DNA from: Candidatus Kapaibacterium sp.
Lineage (GTDB): Bacteria; Bacteroidota; Ignavibacteria; Kapaibacteriales; UBA4661
Reading direction: 5' to 3'
Assembly (NCBI GenBank): GCA_025363605.1
Contig: JANYDO010000359.1
Location: 1-47,593 of the forward strand
DNA: 47,593 nucleotides
Shown: one piece after another, positions 25,354-34,678 of the stretch
Layout of the letters: each line of letters starts with the position of its first letter
Numbering within the stretch: position 1 is the stretch's first letter
Made by a program: the position numbers and the translations under genes
Notes under the pieces: model-generated
The model's input: only the letters and a program-made list of their open reading frames with translations
Databases searched by the model: none
Told to the model about the DNA's origin: nothing

Positions 25354-28300
25354 ATGATTATGCTGTTTCGCTTCTTCCGCCCTCGAACTATCCCACTTGT
25401 GCTGCTGCTGTCGGTGTGCTGTGTGGTACTCGGTCTTGCACAGACTGCGCCGACTATTTCCAGTATCAGCCCTACCTCTGCTCCAACAGCATATTCAGAA
25501 ATTGACCCCATAACGGTCAACGTTATGAACGTTATGCCCTTTATTTCCGGCAGTTCTGGCTTTGGAGAGATACGCTATGTTCTAAGTAATTCACGTGGAG
25601 ACAGCTTGTATGGGGGTAAAGTTAGCAGACCGAGTAGTACTTTCTTGTTTCCCCTTGAAACTCCTTATAGCGGTCCTGTGAAAGTGTTTGTCTCTTCTTT
25701 ATCAAATCCGATAAATGGAGTTTTTCAATCTCTGGCTCCGGGCGATGTTTTCATAAGAATTATTGGTCAAAACGGAAGGTCAAACAGCGCAATATTTACC
25801 TATACCGATATGAGCATTGTCAGTTTTTCGCCGTCATCGGGTCCCCCGGGAACGGTTGTTACGTTAAATGTGCGCGATGGTGTTCCTATCAATAACAGTA
25901 ACGGTCTCGGGAGTTTTCGCGTATTACAGGTCAATTCACGAGGAGACACAACTGCGATAGGTTACGACGGCTCATTGCCACTCACTTCACGTGTCTATAA
26001 CGGACCATTTCAAGTTACTGTTCCGCCAATATTCTATCCAATAAGAGGTAGTAGTTATCCTACACCTTCTGGACCGCTCACCATCACGTTATCAGGTGGT
26101 CGCTATAATTCAGTGAACCCTATCGGTTCCATCAGTGGTGGTACAGCAAGTGTTGTTTTCACCGTCACCGCCCCCACCCCACCACTACCCATAATCACAA
26201 GTTTTACTCCGGCTTCGGGTACAGTCGGAACGCTCGTTACCTTAACCGGAACGGGCTTCCGTTTTGCCGGCGGTAGGCAGATTCAGTCCGTACAATTTGG
26301 CAGTGGAGCGGTTGTAACCGGTGAAAGTATCGGTGCTCAGACCGAAACGCAGTTGGTGGTACTTGTTCCGCCGGGAGCGCAGACGGGACCTATCACCATG
26401 ACGGACAATAGCGGTCGAAGAATTACCACCACCACACCGTTTACGGTCATACCCCCGGTGCCGACTATTTCAGGGTTCTCGCCCACAAGCGGTATGACAG
26501 GGGCGCTCGTGAGCATTATTGGGACGAATTTCACGGGTGCAACCAGTGTGCGCTTTGGAGGGCTTTCTGCCAATTTGTTTGATGTCAATACGGACGGGAC
26601 ACTCATTGCAGTAACAGTTCCGGCGCTTGCGTCGAGCGGCACTATCAGCGTTACCACGCCAGGCGGCACGGCGACAAGCGCAAATGGCTTTACCATTAGT
26701 GCGCCCGCACCGACCATCACCGCTTTCACGCCCACAGGCGGCATTCCGGGCGCGGTTATCACTATCTCCGGCACGAACTTCACGGGTGCTACAGCTGTGC
26801 GGTTAGGCGGAATAAACGTGCCGTTTACCGCCATAAGCCCAACGCAAATCACCGCTACCGTTACCGATGCCGGGGGTTCGGGTGTTATCACCGTTATTAC
26901 TCCAAGCGGCACCGCCACTTCCGGCACATCGTTTACGTTCATGCTGCCGTCGCCCGTGATAAGCAGTTTCACGCCCACAAGCGGTGGTATCGGCACGAGT
27001 GTCGTTCTTTCCGGCAGCAATTTTACGACTGTTAGCCGTGTTTTCTTCGGTTCGTTTTCCGCACAGGCATTTTCGATTGACAGCGACACGCAAATCACCG
27101 CCATTGTGCCGAATTTTGTTACCACAGCAACGATTATACTCCAGTCGCCACGCGGCACGGCTATTTCGGCAACGCCCTTTACTTATGTGCCGGGAGCGCC
27201 CATTATTAGCGGCATTACCCCAACCGGTGCCCCGGCGGAAACACTTATCACTATTCAAGGCTCCGGGCTGACGGGCGCAACGAATGTACTGTTTACAAGC
27301 ACCACTTTCCCAAGCGGCATCAGTGTTACGCCGACGGTTGTGAGCGATAGAATAATTCGCGTGAGTGTACCCATTAGTGCGTCATCGGGTCCTGTTACCG
27401 TTACCACGCCACGCGGCACGGTGACAAGCGCCTTTGATTTTGTTGTAACGCTGGTAGTCAATGCCCGCTACTTTACGCCTGCTTCCGGCGCAGTCGGCAC
27501 AAATGTTGTCGTGAGTGGTTCACAGCTCGCGGGAGCAACATCGGTGCGCTTTGGCGATGTGGAAGCACCGATTCTGAGCAATACCGATTCGCAAATCCAA
27601 ACCCGTGTTCCGGCAGTCGTAAGCGGGCGTGTGCCAATCATCGTCCGTACTCCATCGGGAGTCGGAACGCCGCCGTACGCGCTCTTTTCCGTGAGCGCCA
27701 CGCCTTCGCTGACAGGCTTTGCTCCGGCAAGCGGCGCGGTGCTTGCAAGCGTGGTGCTGACGGGAAGCAATTTCACGGGTGCAACAGCAGTGAAATTCGG
27801 CTCTACGCCAGCAACAGCTTTTACGGTCAATAGCGGAACGCAAATCACCGCCACTGTTCCGGCAGACGCAGCTACGGGCGTTATCAGTGTCGTTACGCCA
27901 AGCGGCACTGCCGCTTCGGGCGCACCCTTTACGATTATTACTGCGCCGAATATTGTCCGCCTGAGTCCGGGAAGCGGCTCGGTGGGAACAACGCTGGCAA
28001 TCGTTGGCGTGGGCTTCACGGGTGTAAGCAGCGTCAGTATTGGTGCTGCGCTGATGACTTTTACGGTCAATAGCGACGGACAAATTACGGCTACGCTTCC
28101 GGCTGGCGCACTGGCGGGTATTGTGAGCGTTACCACGCCGGGCGGCACGGCGCGGTCAGCCTCGCCCTTTACTATCCTTCCCCCAACGCCCACGATAAGC
28201 GGCTTCGCGCCACCTTCGGCGCTTGCCGGGGCAGTGATTACTATCAATGGTACGAATTTCACAGGTGCAACGGCGGTGAGCTTTGGCACAACGCCCGCAG

Positions 28301-31300
28301 CATCCTTTACAGTGGTGAGTGCCACGCAAATCACCGCTACCGTTCCCGGCGGTGTGAGTGCCGGTGCGGTAAGCGTGGTTACACCCAATGGCACGGCAAC
28401 ATCGAGTGCCGTATTTGCACTGCTTATGCCGCCGCCCATTATCACAAATTTCACGCCCACAAGCGGCAGCCCGGGAGCAAGCATCACCATCACGGGACAG
28501 AATTTTGCGGGTACAAACAGTGTTTCCTTTGGCGCGGCACCTGTGGCAGGTTTTACGGTGTCGGCAGACGGTAGAACCATCACGGCAACGGTCGGCACAG
28601 GCTCTAGCGGCTTGGTGAGTGTGGTTACGCCGAATGGCTTGACAAGCTCAAGCGCAGCCTTTACCTATCTTCCGCCCGTTCCTTCAATAACAAGCATTGC
28701 GCCGACGAGCATCAGAGCGGGTGAAGCCTCAACGCTGACGATACAAGGCGCAAATTTGAGCGATGTACGTCTCGGTGGCACCGACGATGCGGGGAACACC
28801 CTCGCGCCGTCGCTGCTTTCTAACACTGCGACAGCTGTTTCTTTCAGCATCATGCCAATTGGTGCGGGTTTGGTGACCTTCACGCTCACTACGCTCGGAG
28901 GCAGTGTGAATGCTCCGCCCGTAACGGTACAATCGCCACGCCCCTTCATTACCGGCTTTTCGCCGACACGGGCGCGGACGGGCGATATGATAACGATTTC
29001 GGGAACAAATTTGGACGCGGCGAGCGCCGTAACGCTTGGCGGAACGCCCGCAAGCATCGTTGTGGGCAGCAATACCTCTACGCGAGTACAAGGAACCGTC
29101 GGCACAGGCGCGTCGGGTGCGGTGCAAGTAACCACGCCCGGCGGCACGGCATCAGCCGCAGCCTCTTTCAGCTTCGATGCTTCAGCTCGTCCGCCGGTAA
29201 TAACGGGATTTTCTCCGGCAAGCGGACCGGCGGGAACGCGAGTAACGATAAGCGGCACAGGCTTTACGCGGGATGGGCTGAATATCGGCATCAATTATTC
29301 CGCTTGGCACGAGATTGTCAGCGTTACGCCAACGGAAATCGTGTTTGTTGTGGGAGCAAATGCACAAGGGCAGACCGGTCGTATTCAAATCTGGTCGGCA
29401 GCAGGGTACACGGAGTCGTCAGGCAATTTTACCTGTACTATTCCGACAACACTGGACGCGCCCATACCGACAAGTCCCGCTAATGCGGCGACGCTAACCA
29501 GTACCACAAGTTACGTAGCAGTTTCTTTTTTATGGAATGCGGCGGTAGCTGCAACAACGTACTCTATTCAAACTTCGCTTGATGCCGGTTTCTCCTCTGC
29601 TCCCAACGCATATACGGCTTTATGGTCGGTCAGTGGCACAATAGCAAATTCATATATTTATACCCCTCGAAGCGGGCAACCGCCTTTGACGACCTACTGG
29701 CGTGTCCGTGCCCTCAATGGCGCTGTGCAAAGCCCCTGGTCAGCAGTGCAGCGGGTCTTGGCTGCACCTCCGGTGCGTATTCTAAGCGTTTCTCCGGCGG
29801 AAATGCAGCAAAGCGCATCGGTAACGATGACAATAACGGGCGAAAGCACGGATTTCACGATTGCCAGAGGTATTTCCCTTATTTTGGGGAGCACAACTAT
29901 CATTGGAGCGCTACAACCCGGGGCAACCCCCACGCAGTGTACGGCATCGTTCACTATTCCGCCGGATGCGCCGCTTGGGTTCTACAGCGTCGTTGTGAGT
30001 GGTGCTCCGTCGGAGGTAAGGCTTCTGAATAGTTTATCCATAACCTCTGCAAGCGGTGAATTAGAGGTTCCCGTTACCACAGGCTTCAATACGCTTGTCC
30101 ACGGCTTTAACTTTTGTAACTGCTCTGATAATATCTGGCCCACTTCGGCATGGAGCAGTATTGATTATACTTCATCGGTGTATCCGACGGCTGTTCGCAC
30201 ATCCGGTGTCAGCACCAGCGTTTTCCCCTCGTTCGATGACTATGCGGCAATCAAAGATTTGAACACGGGTGCCGGTACTTTCTATTCGCCGTTCTATTCC
30301 GATGGTAGCCGTTATCCCGGCTCGTCGCCTAGCGTTGTTAATGCCTCATACATATCACAGTGGTTAGGTTACGGACCCTGGGGTGGCTCGTGCGACGGAA
30401 TGTCGCAGGTGAGTTTGCTGAATTATGCAGGCGTTGCGACGTATCAATTCTCGGGAAGACCGTTTAGCCTAGGTTCAGCGCTCACCAACGACAATTTGCG
30501 AAAACTTATCAATCGTCATCAAAACTGGCAAACATCCGGAGCTTTCGGAGGGGGTGGAGTATCGGTTAATCAAACACTGGCGCAGCTTCGCGCTGATTTG
30601 GCAAGCGGCGACCCGATGCGTCACCGAAGACTTTGGATATCCCCTCAAGATGGCTGCGTAGGTCATGCTATTATCCCCACAGGAATTACCACAAGTAGAA
30701 ATGTGGCGGGGCAGGTTATTGAGCGTATAGCAGTGTATGACGTGAATCTGCCGGGCAACCTCACGCCTTTTGTGGAGGTCAATCGAACACTCAATACGTG
30801 GGTATATCCTCAATATGATAACCCAGCTAGGCGATGGAGCGGTACGACGGGCTTGGGCTTGTCAAACACCGTCGGTGAAATTCGCACCTTTTCCAGCCGC
30901 CCCGGACCGATTGCCACTCTTCAAGACGACCCGCTGCAAAATATCGTTGTCGGCTTTACTTCGCCCTTTCGTACTGCTTCGGGTGTCTCGCTTGCTCCTG
31001 TGGTTCAGCTGACCACTTCACGGGGTGGGCGTATTGCTTCTGAGGGCAGCGATGCCGTGGCGCCAACTATTCCGGGCGCAATGCTGAACAAGACACTTGG
31101 TGGCTTACCGCCGAATTTTACGTCGTCTGTGAGTGGCTTTACCTTCTCCAATGTGCTTGGTTCGGAAGCGTTCACCATCAGCTATACGCCGGTTACACAA
31201 GACCAGTCGAATCGTTTGACAGCAACAGGTGTCTCTGGCTTTATGGCGGTGGATTGGACGGCTTCTTCGACGACGCAATCTCAGTCTATTGTAATAAACA

Positions 31301-32004
31301 CGCAAAACGCTGCTATCACCATGAGCTCGCCCAATTCGCTTTCCGGCATCAATACAACGTATTTTGTCAATGCGCCGTTTCAATCATCTGCTTCGGCATC
31401 GAACAAAAATATTCTTCGCATTGTCAACACAACGCTTGCTGCGGGCGATACGCTGGCGACGAGCGTGGAGAACAGCGCTACCACACTGGTACTATACAGC
31501 AACGCTACTCCTCGCATCTATGACTTACAGCTTGCCCGCGACACAACCTTGCTCACTTTTCCGCGTATTTCGATGGGCGCAAACGAGCAGCATCAAATCC
31601 GCGCTTCCTCGTGGGATAACCTCCGCACCTCACCGATTTACCTTATCATCAGCAAGCGCGGTGCGGCAGCGCAAGGCGCACAGTCACAGGTACTGCAACT
31701 TAATCCCAATGCTAACAACCTGACCGATGTTCGTTCCGGCGGCGGCACAAGCATTGGCACAATGCGTGTCTTTCCGAATCCGGCTTCAACACTTGTTTCG
31801 GTGGAAGCGTCTGTCGGTGCAGCTTCTACGCTGCGTTTGCAGTTGGTCAATATTCTGGGGCAAGTGCTGTGGAGTCGTGAAGAAACGGTGCAAGCAGGCG
31901 CGTATCGCACAGAGATTGATATGACGAATTTTCCTGCCGGCGTGTACATTGTGCGCATTGCGACGGGCGAACACTATCAAACTGCAAGGATTGTCAAGCC
32001 GTAA
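25354..32004 (+). CDS. Giant IPT/TIG-repeat surface protein with cysteine-peptidase-like module and T9SS tail
   Basis: 2216 residues. A signal peptide (MIMLFRFFRPRTIPLVLLLS then LGLAQ) is followed by about 15 IPT/TIG immunoglobulin-like repeats, each opening with a phrase like ISGFSPTSG and containing GTNFTGAT.V.FG. A fibronectin-like segment around TTYWRVRALNGAVQSPW and one more IPT-like unit follow. Residues about 1590-1850 resemble a papain-fold domain: C1680 in GGSCDGM, H1771 in GHAIIPTG and D1796/N1798 in VYDVNLPG. The last about 85 residues (MRVFPNPASTLVSVEA to GVYIVRIATGEH) form a type IX secretion sorting domain, so the protein should be exported and fixed to the cell surface. It is probably an adhesin or surface enzyme. 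GGAG lies eight bases before the ATG. Confidence 0.92.
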   Translation: MIMLFRFFRPRTIPLVLLLSVCCVVLGLAQTAPTISSISPTSAPTAYSEIDPITVNVMNVMPFISGSSGFGEIRYVLSNSRGDSLYGGKVSRPSSTFLFPLETPYSGPVKVFVSSLSNPINGVFQSLAPGDVFIRIIGQNGRSNSAIFTYTDMSIVSFSPSSGPPGTVVTLNVRDGVPINNSNGLGSFRVLQVNSRGDTTAIGYDGSLPLTSRVYNGPFQVTVPPIFYPIRGSSYPTPSGPLTITLSGGRYNSVNPIGSISGGTASVVFTVTAPTPPLPIITSFTPASGTVGTLVTLTGTGFRFAGGRQIQSVQFGSGAVVTGESIGAQTETQLVVLVPPGAQTGPITMTDNSGRRITTTTPFTVIPPVPTISGFSPTSGMTGALVSIIGTNFTGATSVRFGGLSANLFDVNTDGTLIAVTVPALASSGTISVTTPGGTATSANGFTISAPAPTITAFTPTGGIPGAVITISGTNFTGATAVRLGGINVPFTAISPTQITATVTDAGGSGVITVITPSGTATSGTSFTFMLPSPVISSFTPTSGGIGTSVVLSGSNFTTVSRVFFGSFSAQAFSIDSDTQITAIVPNFVTTATIILQSPRGTAISATPFTYVPGAPIISGITPTGAPAETLITIQGSGLTGATNVLFTSTTFPSGISVTPTVVSDRIIRVSVPISASSGPVTVTTPRGTVTSAFDFVVTLVVNARYFTPASGAVGTNVVVSGSQLAGATSVRFGDVEAPILSNTDSQIQTRVPAVVSGRVPIIVRTPSGVGTPPYALFSVSATPSLTGFAPASGAVLASVVLTGSNFTGATAVKFGSTPATAFTVNSGTQITATVPADAATGVISVVTPSGTAASGAPFTIITAPNIVRLSPGSGSVGTTLAIVGVGFTGVSSVSIGAALMTFTVNSDGQITATLPAGALAGIVSVTTPGGTARSASPFTILPPTPTISGFAPPSALAGAVITINGTNFTGATAVSFGTTPAASFTVVSATQITATVPGGVSAGAVSVVTPNGTATSSAVFALLMPPPIITNFTPTSGSPGASITITGQNFAGTNSVSFGAAPVAGFTVSADGRTITATVGTGSSGLVSVVTPNGLTSSSAAFTYLPPVPSITSIAPTSIRAGEASTLTIQGANLSDVRLGGTDDAGNTLAPSLLSNTATAVSFSIMPIGAGLVTFTLTTLGGSVNAPPVTVQSPRPFITGFSPTRARTGDMITISGTNLDAASAVTLGGTPASIVVGSNTSTRVQGTVGTGASGAVQVTTPGGTASAAASFSFDASARPPVITGFSPASGPAGTRVTISGTGFTRDGLNIGINYSAWHEIVSVTPTEIVFVVGANAQGQTGRIQIWSAAGYTESSGNFTCTIPTTLDAPIPTSPANAATLTSTTSYVAVSFLWNAAVAATTYSIQTSLDAGFSSAPNAYTALWSVSGTIANSYIYTPRSGQPPLTTYWRVRALNGAVQSPWSAVQRVLAAPPVRILSVSPAEMQQSASVTMTITGESTDFTIARGISLILGSTTIIGALQPGATPTQCTASFTIPPDAPLGFYSVVVSGAPSEVRLLNSLSITSASGELEVPVTTGFNTLVHGFNFCNCSDNIWPTSAWSSIDYTSSVYPTAVRTSGVSTSVFPSFDDYAAIKDLNTGAGTFYSPFYSDGSRYPGSSPSVVNASYISQWLGYGPWGGSCDGMSQVSLLNYAGVATYQFSGRPFSLGSALTNDNLRKLINRHQNWQTSGAFGGGGVSVNQTLAQLRADLASGDPMRHRRLWISPQDGCVGHAIIPTGITTSRNVAGQVIERIAVYDVNLPGNLTPFVEVNRTLNTWVYPQYDNPARRWSGTTGLGLSNTVGEIRTFSSRPGPIATLQDDPLQNIVVGFTSPFRTASGVSLAPVVQLTTSRGGRIASEGSDAVAPTIPGAMLNKTLGGLPPNFTSSVSGFTFSNVLGSEAFTISYTPVTQDQSNRLTATGVSGFMAVDWTASSTTQSQSIVINTQNAAITMSSPNSLSGINTTYFVNAPFQSSASASNKNILRIVNTTLAAGDTLATSVENSATTLVLYSNATPRIYDLQLARDTTLLTFPRISMGANEQHQIRASSWDNLRTSPIYLIISKRGAAAQGAQSQVLQLNPNANNLTDVRSGGGTSIGTMRVFPNPASTLVSVEASVGAASTLRLQLVNILGQVLWSREETVQAGAYRTEIDMTNFPAGVYIVRIATGEHYQTARIVKP

Positions 32005-32061
32005 GAAACAGAATACGGCTTTTGGCGAAGGTTACAATCAAGCCTGAAAAACTTCCGTCGT

Positions 32062-32099
32062 CCCCACGAAACACATTATTGCTCGTGGGGATTTTTTTG
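32062..32099 (+). terminator. Rho-independent terminator after the giant surface gene
   Basis: Stem CCCCACGA (32062-32069) pairs with TCGTGGGG (32083-32090) and is followed by ATTTTTTTG. This is a textbook terminator for the preceding gene. Confidence 0.9.
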
Positions 32100-32191
32100 T
32101 AAATTTGCAACGTAATTTTTTGTTTGCCCTACAACGTATTGTAGTATTGTATTGCAGCAAACGTCTGTGTTTCACCAATTTCAAAACTACT

Positions 32192-34057
32192 ATGACCGAT
32201 ACACTTCACACCGCCGAACAGTACGAATACAAAGCCGAGATGAAGCAACTGCTTCACCTCATCGTGCATTCGCTCTACACGCATCCCGAAGTTTTTGTGC
32301 GCGAACTCATCTCCAATGCTTCCGATGCGCTCAATAAAGCGCGTTTTCGCCAGCTCACCGACAAAACAATGCTGGACGTGGACGCACCGCTCGAAGTGCG
32401 CATCACGCTTGATTCCGCCGCGCATACCGTTACGATTGAAGACACCGGAATCGGTATGACCAAAGACGATTTGGTCGGCAAACTGGGTACGGTGGCGAGT
32501 TCGGGGACGCTGGAATTTATCAATTCGCTCAAAGCACAGGGCGGAACGCTGGATGGCAATATGATTGGGCAGTTTGGTGTTGGGTTTTATGCGGTGTTCA
32601 TGGTTGCCGATGATGTAACCGTCGAGACACGCCATGCAAACGCTGATTCGGTTGGGCTGCGCTGGAAGTCCGACGGGCAGGGCAGTTTCACGATTGAAGA
32701 AATCGAAAAGCCAACGCGCGGCACACGCATTTCCTTCACGCTCAAAGAATCCGCGTACGAATTTAGCGAGGAATACCGCTTCAAATCTATCATTCAGAAG
32801 TATTCCAATTTTGTGGAATTCCCGATTCTGATTGGAAAACCGGGCGAAGCGGGTGAAAAAGCCAATAATATTCGCGCGCTCTGGCAGATGCCGAAAGAAA
32901 GCGTCACAGCCGACGACGCGAATGAGTTTTACAAATTCCTTAGCAATGATTACCAGAACCCGCTTGGGTACACGCATCTGAGCATCGAGGGTTCGGTTAA
33001 TTTCAAAGCATTGGTGTTTATTCCCGAAACAGCGCCCATGCGCCCGCTCACCTTCGACCAAGACAAATCCTTGCACCTCTACACGAACAAAGTATTGATT
33101 GAGGAAAACTGCAAGCAGCTTTTGCCTGACTATCTCCGTTTTGCGCGGGGTGTGGTCGATACGGACGACTTACCGCTCAATGTCTCGCGCGAAATCACGC
33201 AGACGAGCCCTCAGATGACGAAAATCAACAACGTCATCACAGGCAAGATTCTGAGCCTGCTTCAGGACTGGGCAGCGAATGATGCCGACAAATACGCGAA
33301 GTTCTATAAAGCATTTGGCAGTCAGTTCAAAATCGGTGTGAATAGTGACTACACGAACCGTGAGAAAATTGTTCAACTGCTCAGATTCGATTCCACCACG
33401 ACGGAAAAAGGAACGCTCGTTTCGCTGAAGGATTACGCGGGGCGCATGAAACCTGAGCAGAAAGAGATTTACTACCTTGCGGGCGAACATCGTGAAACGA
33501 TGCTGAACAATCCCAATCTGGAGTATTTCCGCAAGCACGACATTGAGGTTTTGCTGCTCACCGACCCTGTTGATATTATCGTGGTGCCGTCTATTCCTGA
33601 GTTTGAGGGCAAAAAAGTACAATCCATTGACAAAGCAGACCTGAGCGCGAATGAATCTTCCGAAGAAAAAGAACCGTCAATGACGGATTCCGTCTTGCTT
33701 GCGCTCTTCAAAGACGTATTAGCCGAGAAAGTAGAAGATGTCGTGCCGTCCAAACGCCTTGTGGATTCAGCAGTAACGCTGGTCGTGGGCAAAGAGGGAT
33801 TGGATGTGCAGATGGAACGGATGATGAAAATGCTTGACAAGGATTTTCAAGGCGGGCGTAAGCTCTTGGAAGTGAATATGGAACATCCGCTTATCAAAAA
33901 CTTAGCGCGTCTGCAACTTGCCGATGCAGGGAATCCGGCACTTCGGCAATACATTCTGCATCTTTACGAAGGAGCATTGCTAATTGAAGGAAATATGCCG
34001 TCTCCGGCGCTTTTCGTGCGACGCATGACGGAAATTATGACCGATGCGACGAAATAA
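32192..34057 (+). CDS. htpG: Hsp90 family chaperone HtpG
   Basis: 621 residues, normal length. The GHKL ATPase domain has ELISNASDALNKARF, DTGIGMTKDDL and GQFGVGFYAVFMVAD (the ATP lid glycines). The middle domain contains the NLPLNVSRE-type motif as DLPLNVSREITQ. The dimerisation domain ends the protein. It is a cytoplasmic dimeric chaperone that refolds client proteins using ATP. The ATG at 32192 (MTDTLHTAEQ) is chosen because upstream in-frame residues do not belong to the family. It is bounded by terminators on both sides, so it is a single-gene unit. No CIRCE-like operator was found before it. Confidence 0.97.
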   Translation: MTDTLHTAEQYEYKAEMKQLLHLIVHSLYTHPEVFVRELISNASDALNKARFRQLTDKTMLDVDAPLEVRITLDSAAHTVTIEDTGIGMTKDDLVGKLGTVASSGTLEFINSLKAQGGTLDGNMIGQFGVGFYAVFMVADDVTVETRHANADSVGLRWKSDGQGSFTIEEIEKPTRGTRISFTLKESAYEFSEEYRFKSIIQKYSNFVEFPILIGKPGEAGEKANNIRALWQMPKESVTADDANEFYKFLSNDYQNPLGYTHLSIEGSVNFKALVFIPETAPMRPLTFDQDKSLHLYTNKVLIEENCKQLLPDYLRFARGVVDTDDLPLNVSREITQTSPQMTKINNVITGKILSLLQDWAANDADKYAKFYKAFGSQFKIGVNSDYTNREKIVQLLRFDSTTTEKGTLVSLKDYAGRMKPEQKEIYYLAGEHRETMLNNPNLEYFRKHDIEVLLLTDPVDIIVVPSIPEFEGKKVQSIDKADLSANESSEEKEPSMTDSVLLALFKDVLAEKVEDVVPSKRLVDSAVTLVVGKEGLDVQMERMMKMLDKDFQGGRKLLEVNMEHPLIKNLARLQLADAGNPALRQYILHLYEGALLIEGNMPSPALFVRRMTEIMTDATK

Positions 34058-34083
34058 CCAAACGACTCCCACAAATACAAGTA

Positions 34084-34120
34084 AAAAACCCACAAGGCGC
34101 AGTGCATCTTGTGGGTTTTT
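34084..34120. terminator. Bidirectional terminator between htpG and the lipoprotein gene
   Basis: AAAAACCCACAAG and CTTGTGGGTTTTT are perfect inverted repeats, with A- and T-runs on either side. It can end htpG on the plus strand and the lipoprotein gene on the minus strand. Confidence 0.88.
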
Positions 34121-34133
34121 CGTTTGTCGTCTG

Positions 34134-34490
34134 TTATTGATAGCGAACCAATCGCGCTCTTACGGTGCGAATCGTCCATTCCGGTCCGGGCGGTGAAGCA
34201 AAGCGAGCATCCATTTCGCCAATTATCACGGCGTTTGCGCCACGCAATTTCGCCTCAAAAATCATTTGCTGCTCCATCTCCGGCGTAATCACGCTTTCGG
34301 TTGTTTCGAGCAGAATCTCGCCCATAAATTCATACTTCGGCGACTTGACATCTTTTTCCGCATAGACCACATCTATCGTCTGCACAGGCGGATACATTCG
34401 CCCGACGTGGTGCAGACGCACAACGGCACAGCTCGTGAGAACGCTTGCGCTGAAAGCAAGGATGAGAGCGACTTTGAGAAGTGTGTGCAT
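34134..34490 (-). CDS. Small lipoprotein
   Basis: 118 residues. The signal sequence MHTLLKVALILAFSASVLTS ends at the lipobox Cys C21 (LTSC), so the mature protein is lipid-anchored in the envelope. The mature part contains PPVQTIDVVYAEKDVKSPKY, EFMGEILLETTES and KLRGANAVIIGEM. This resembles small YbjQ-like or DUF4156-like folds in which a short alpha-beta unit (AK..GANAVI) recurs in lipoproteins. No function is assigned. The longer frame upstream to 34541 would hide the signal peptide, so 34490 is preferred. It is convergent with htpG and shares its terminator. Confidence 0.75.
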   Translation of the reverse strand: MHTLLKVALILAFSASVLTSCAVVRLHHVGRMYPPVQTIDVVYAEKDVKSPKYEFMGEILLETTESVITPEMEQQMIFEAKLRGANAVIIGEMDARFASPPGPEWTIRTVRARLVRYQ

Positions 34491-34629
34491 AATCGTTTTG
34501 GGTACAAAAAAGTGAAGAACAAGATTTGTAGAAAAAAGCATTCAAGCGGGCAAAGGTTACACGCCGGCAATCAAACCAATCTGAAATTTTTCACCATGAT
34601 AAGTCCTCACCAAGAACAGAAACAAAAGA

Positions 34630-34667
34630 AAAAAGCCTGACAAGAAGACACTGCCGTCAGGCTTTTT
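34630..34667 (-). terminator. Terminator of glgA
   Basis: AAAAAGCCTGAC (34630-34641) and GTCAGGCTTTTT (34656-34667) are perfect inverted repeats. They lie just past the glgA stop on the minus strand and have a T-run on that strand. Confidence 0.85.
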
Positions 34668-34678
34668 GATGAATTGCG

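Noticed and set aside
26337-28598. Long minus-strand open frames opposite the giant surface gene (up to 376 aa)
   Set aside because: They mirror the Val/Thr/Gly-rich IPT repeats, have no recognisable domain, signal or ribosome site, and arise from the biased codon use of the real gene.
26200-29300. Regular repeats that could suggest a CRISPR or satellite array
   Set aside because: They encode IPT/TIG domains of about 85 residues with varied DNA sequence, so they are protein repeats.
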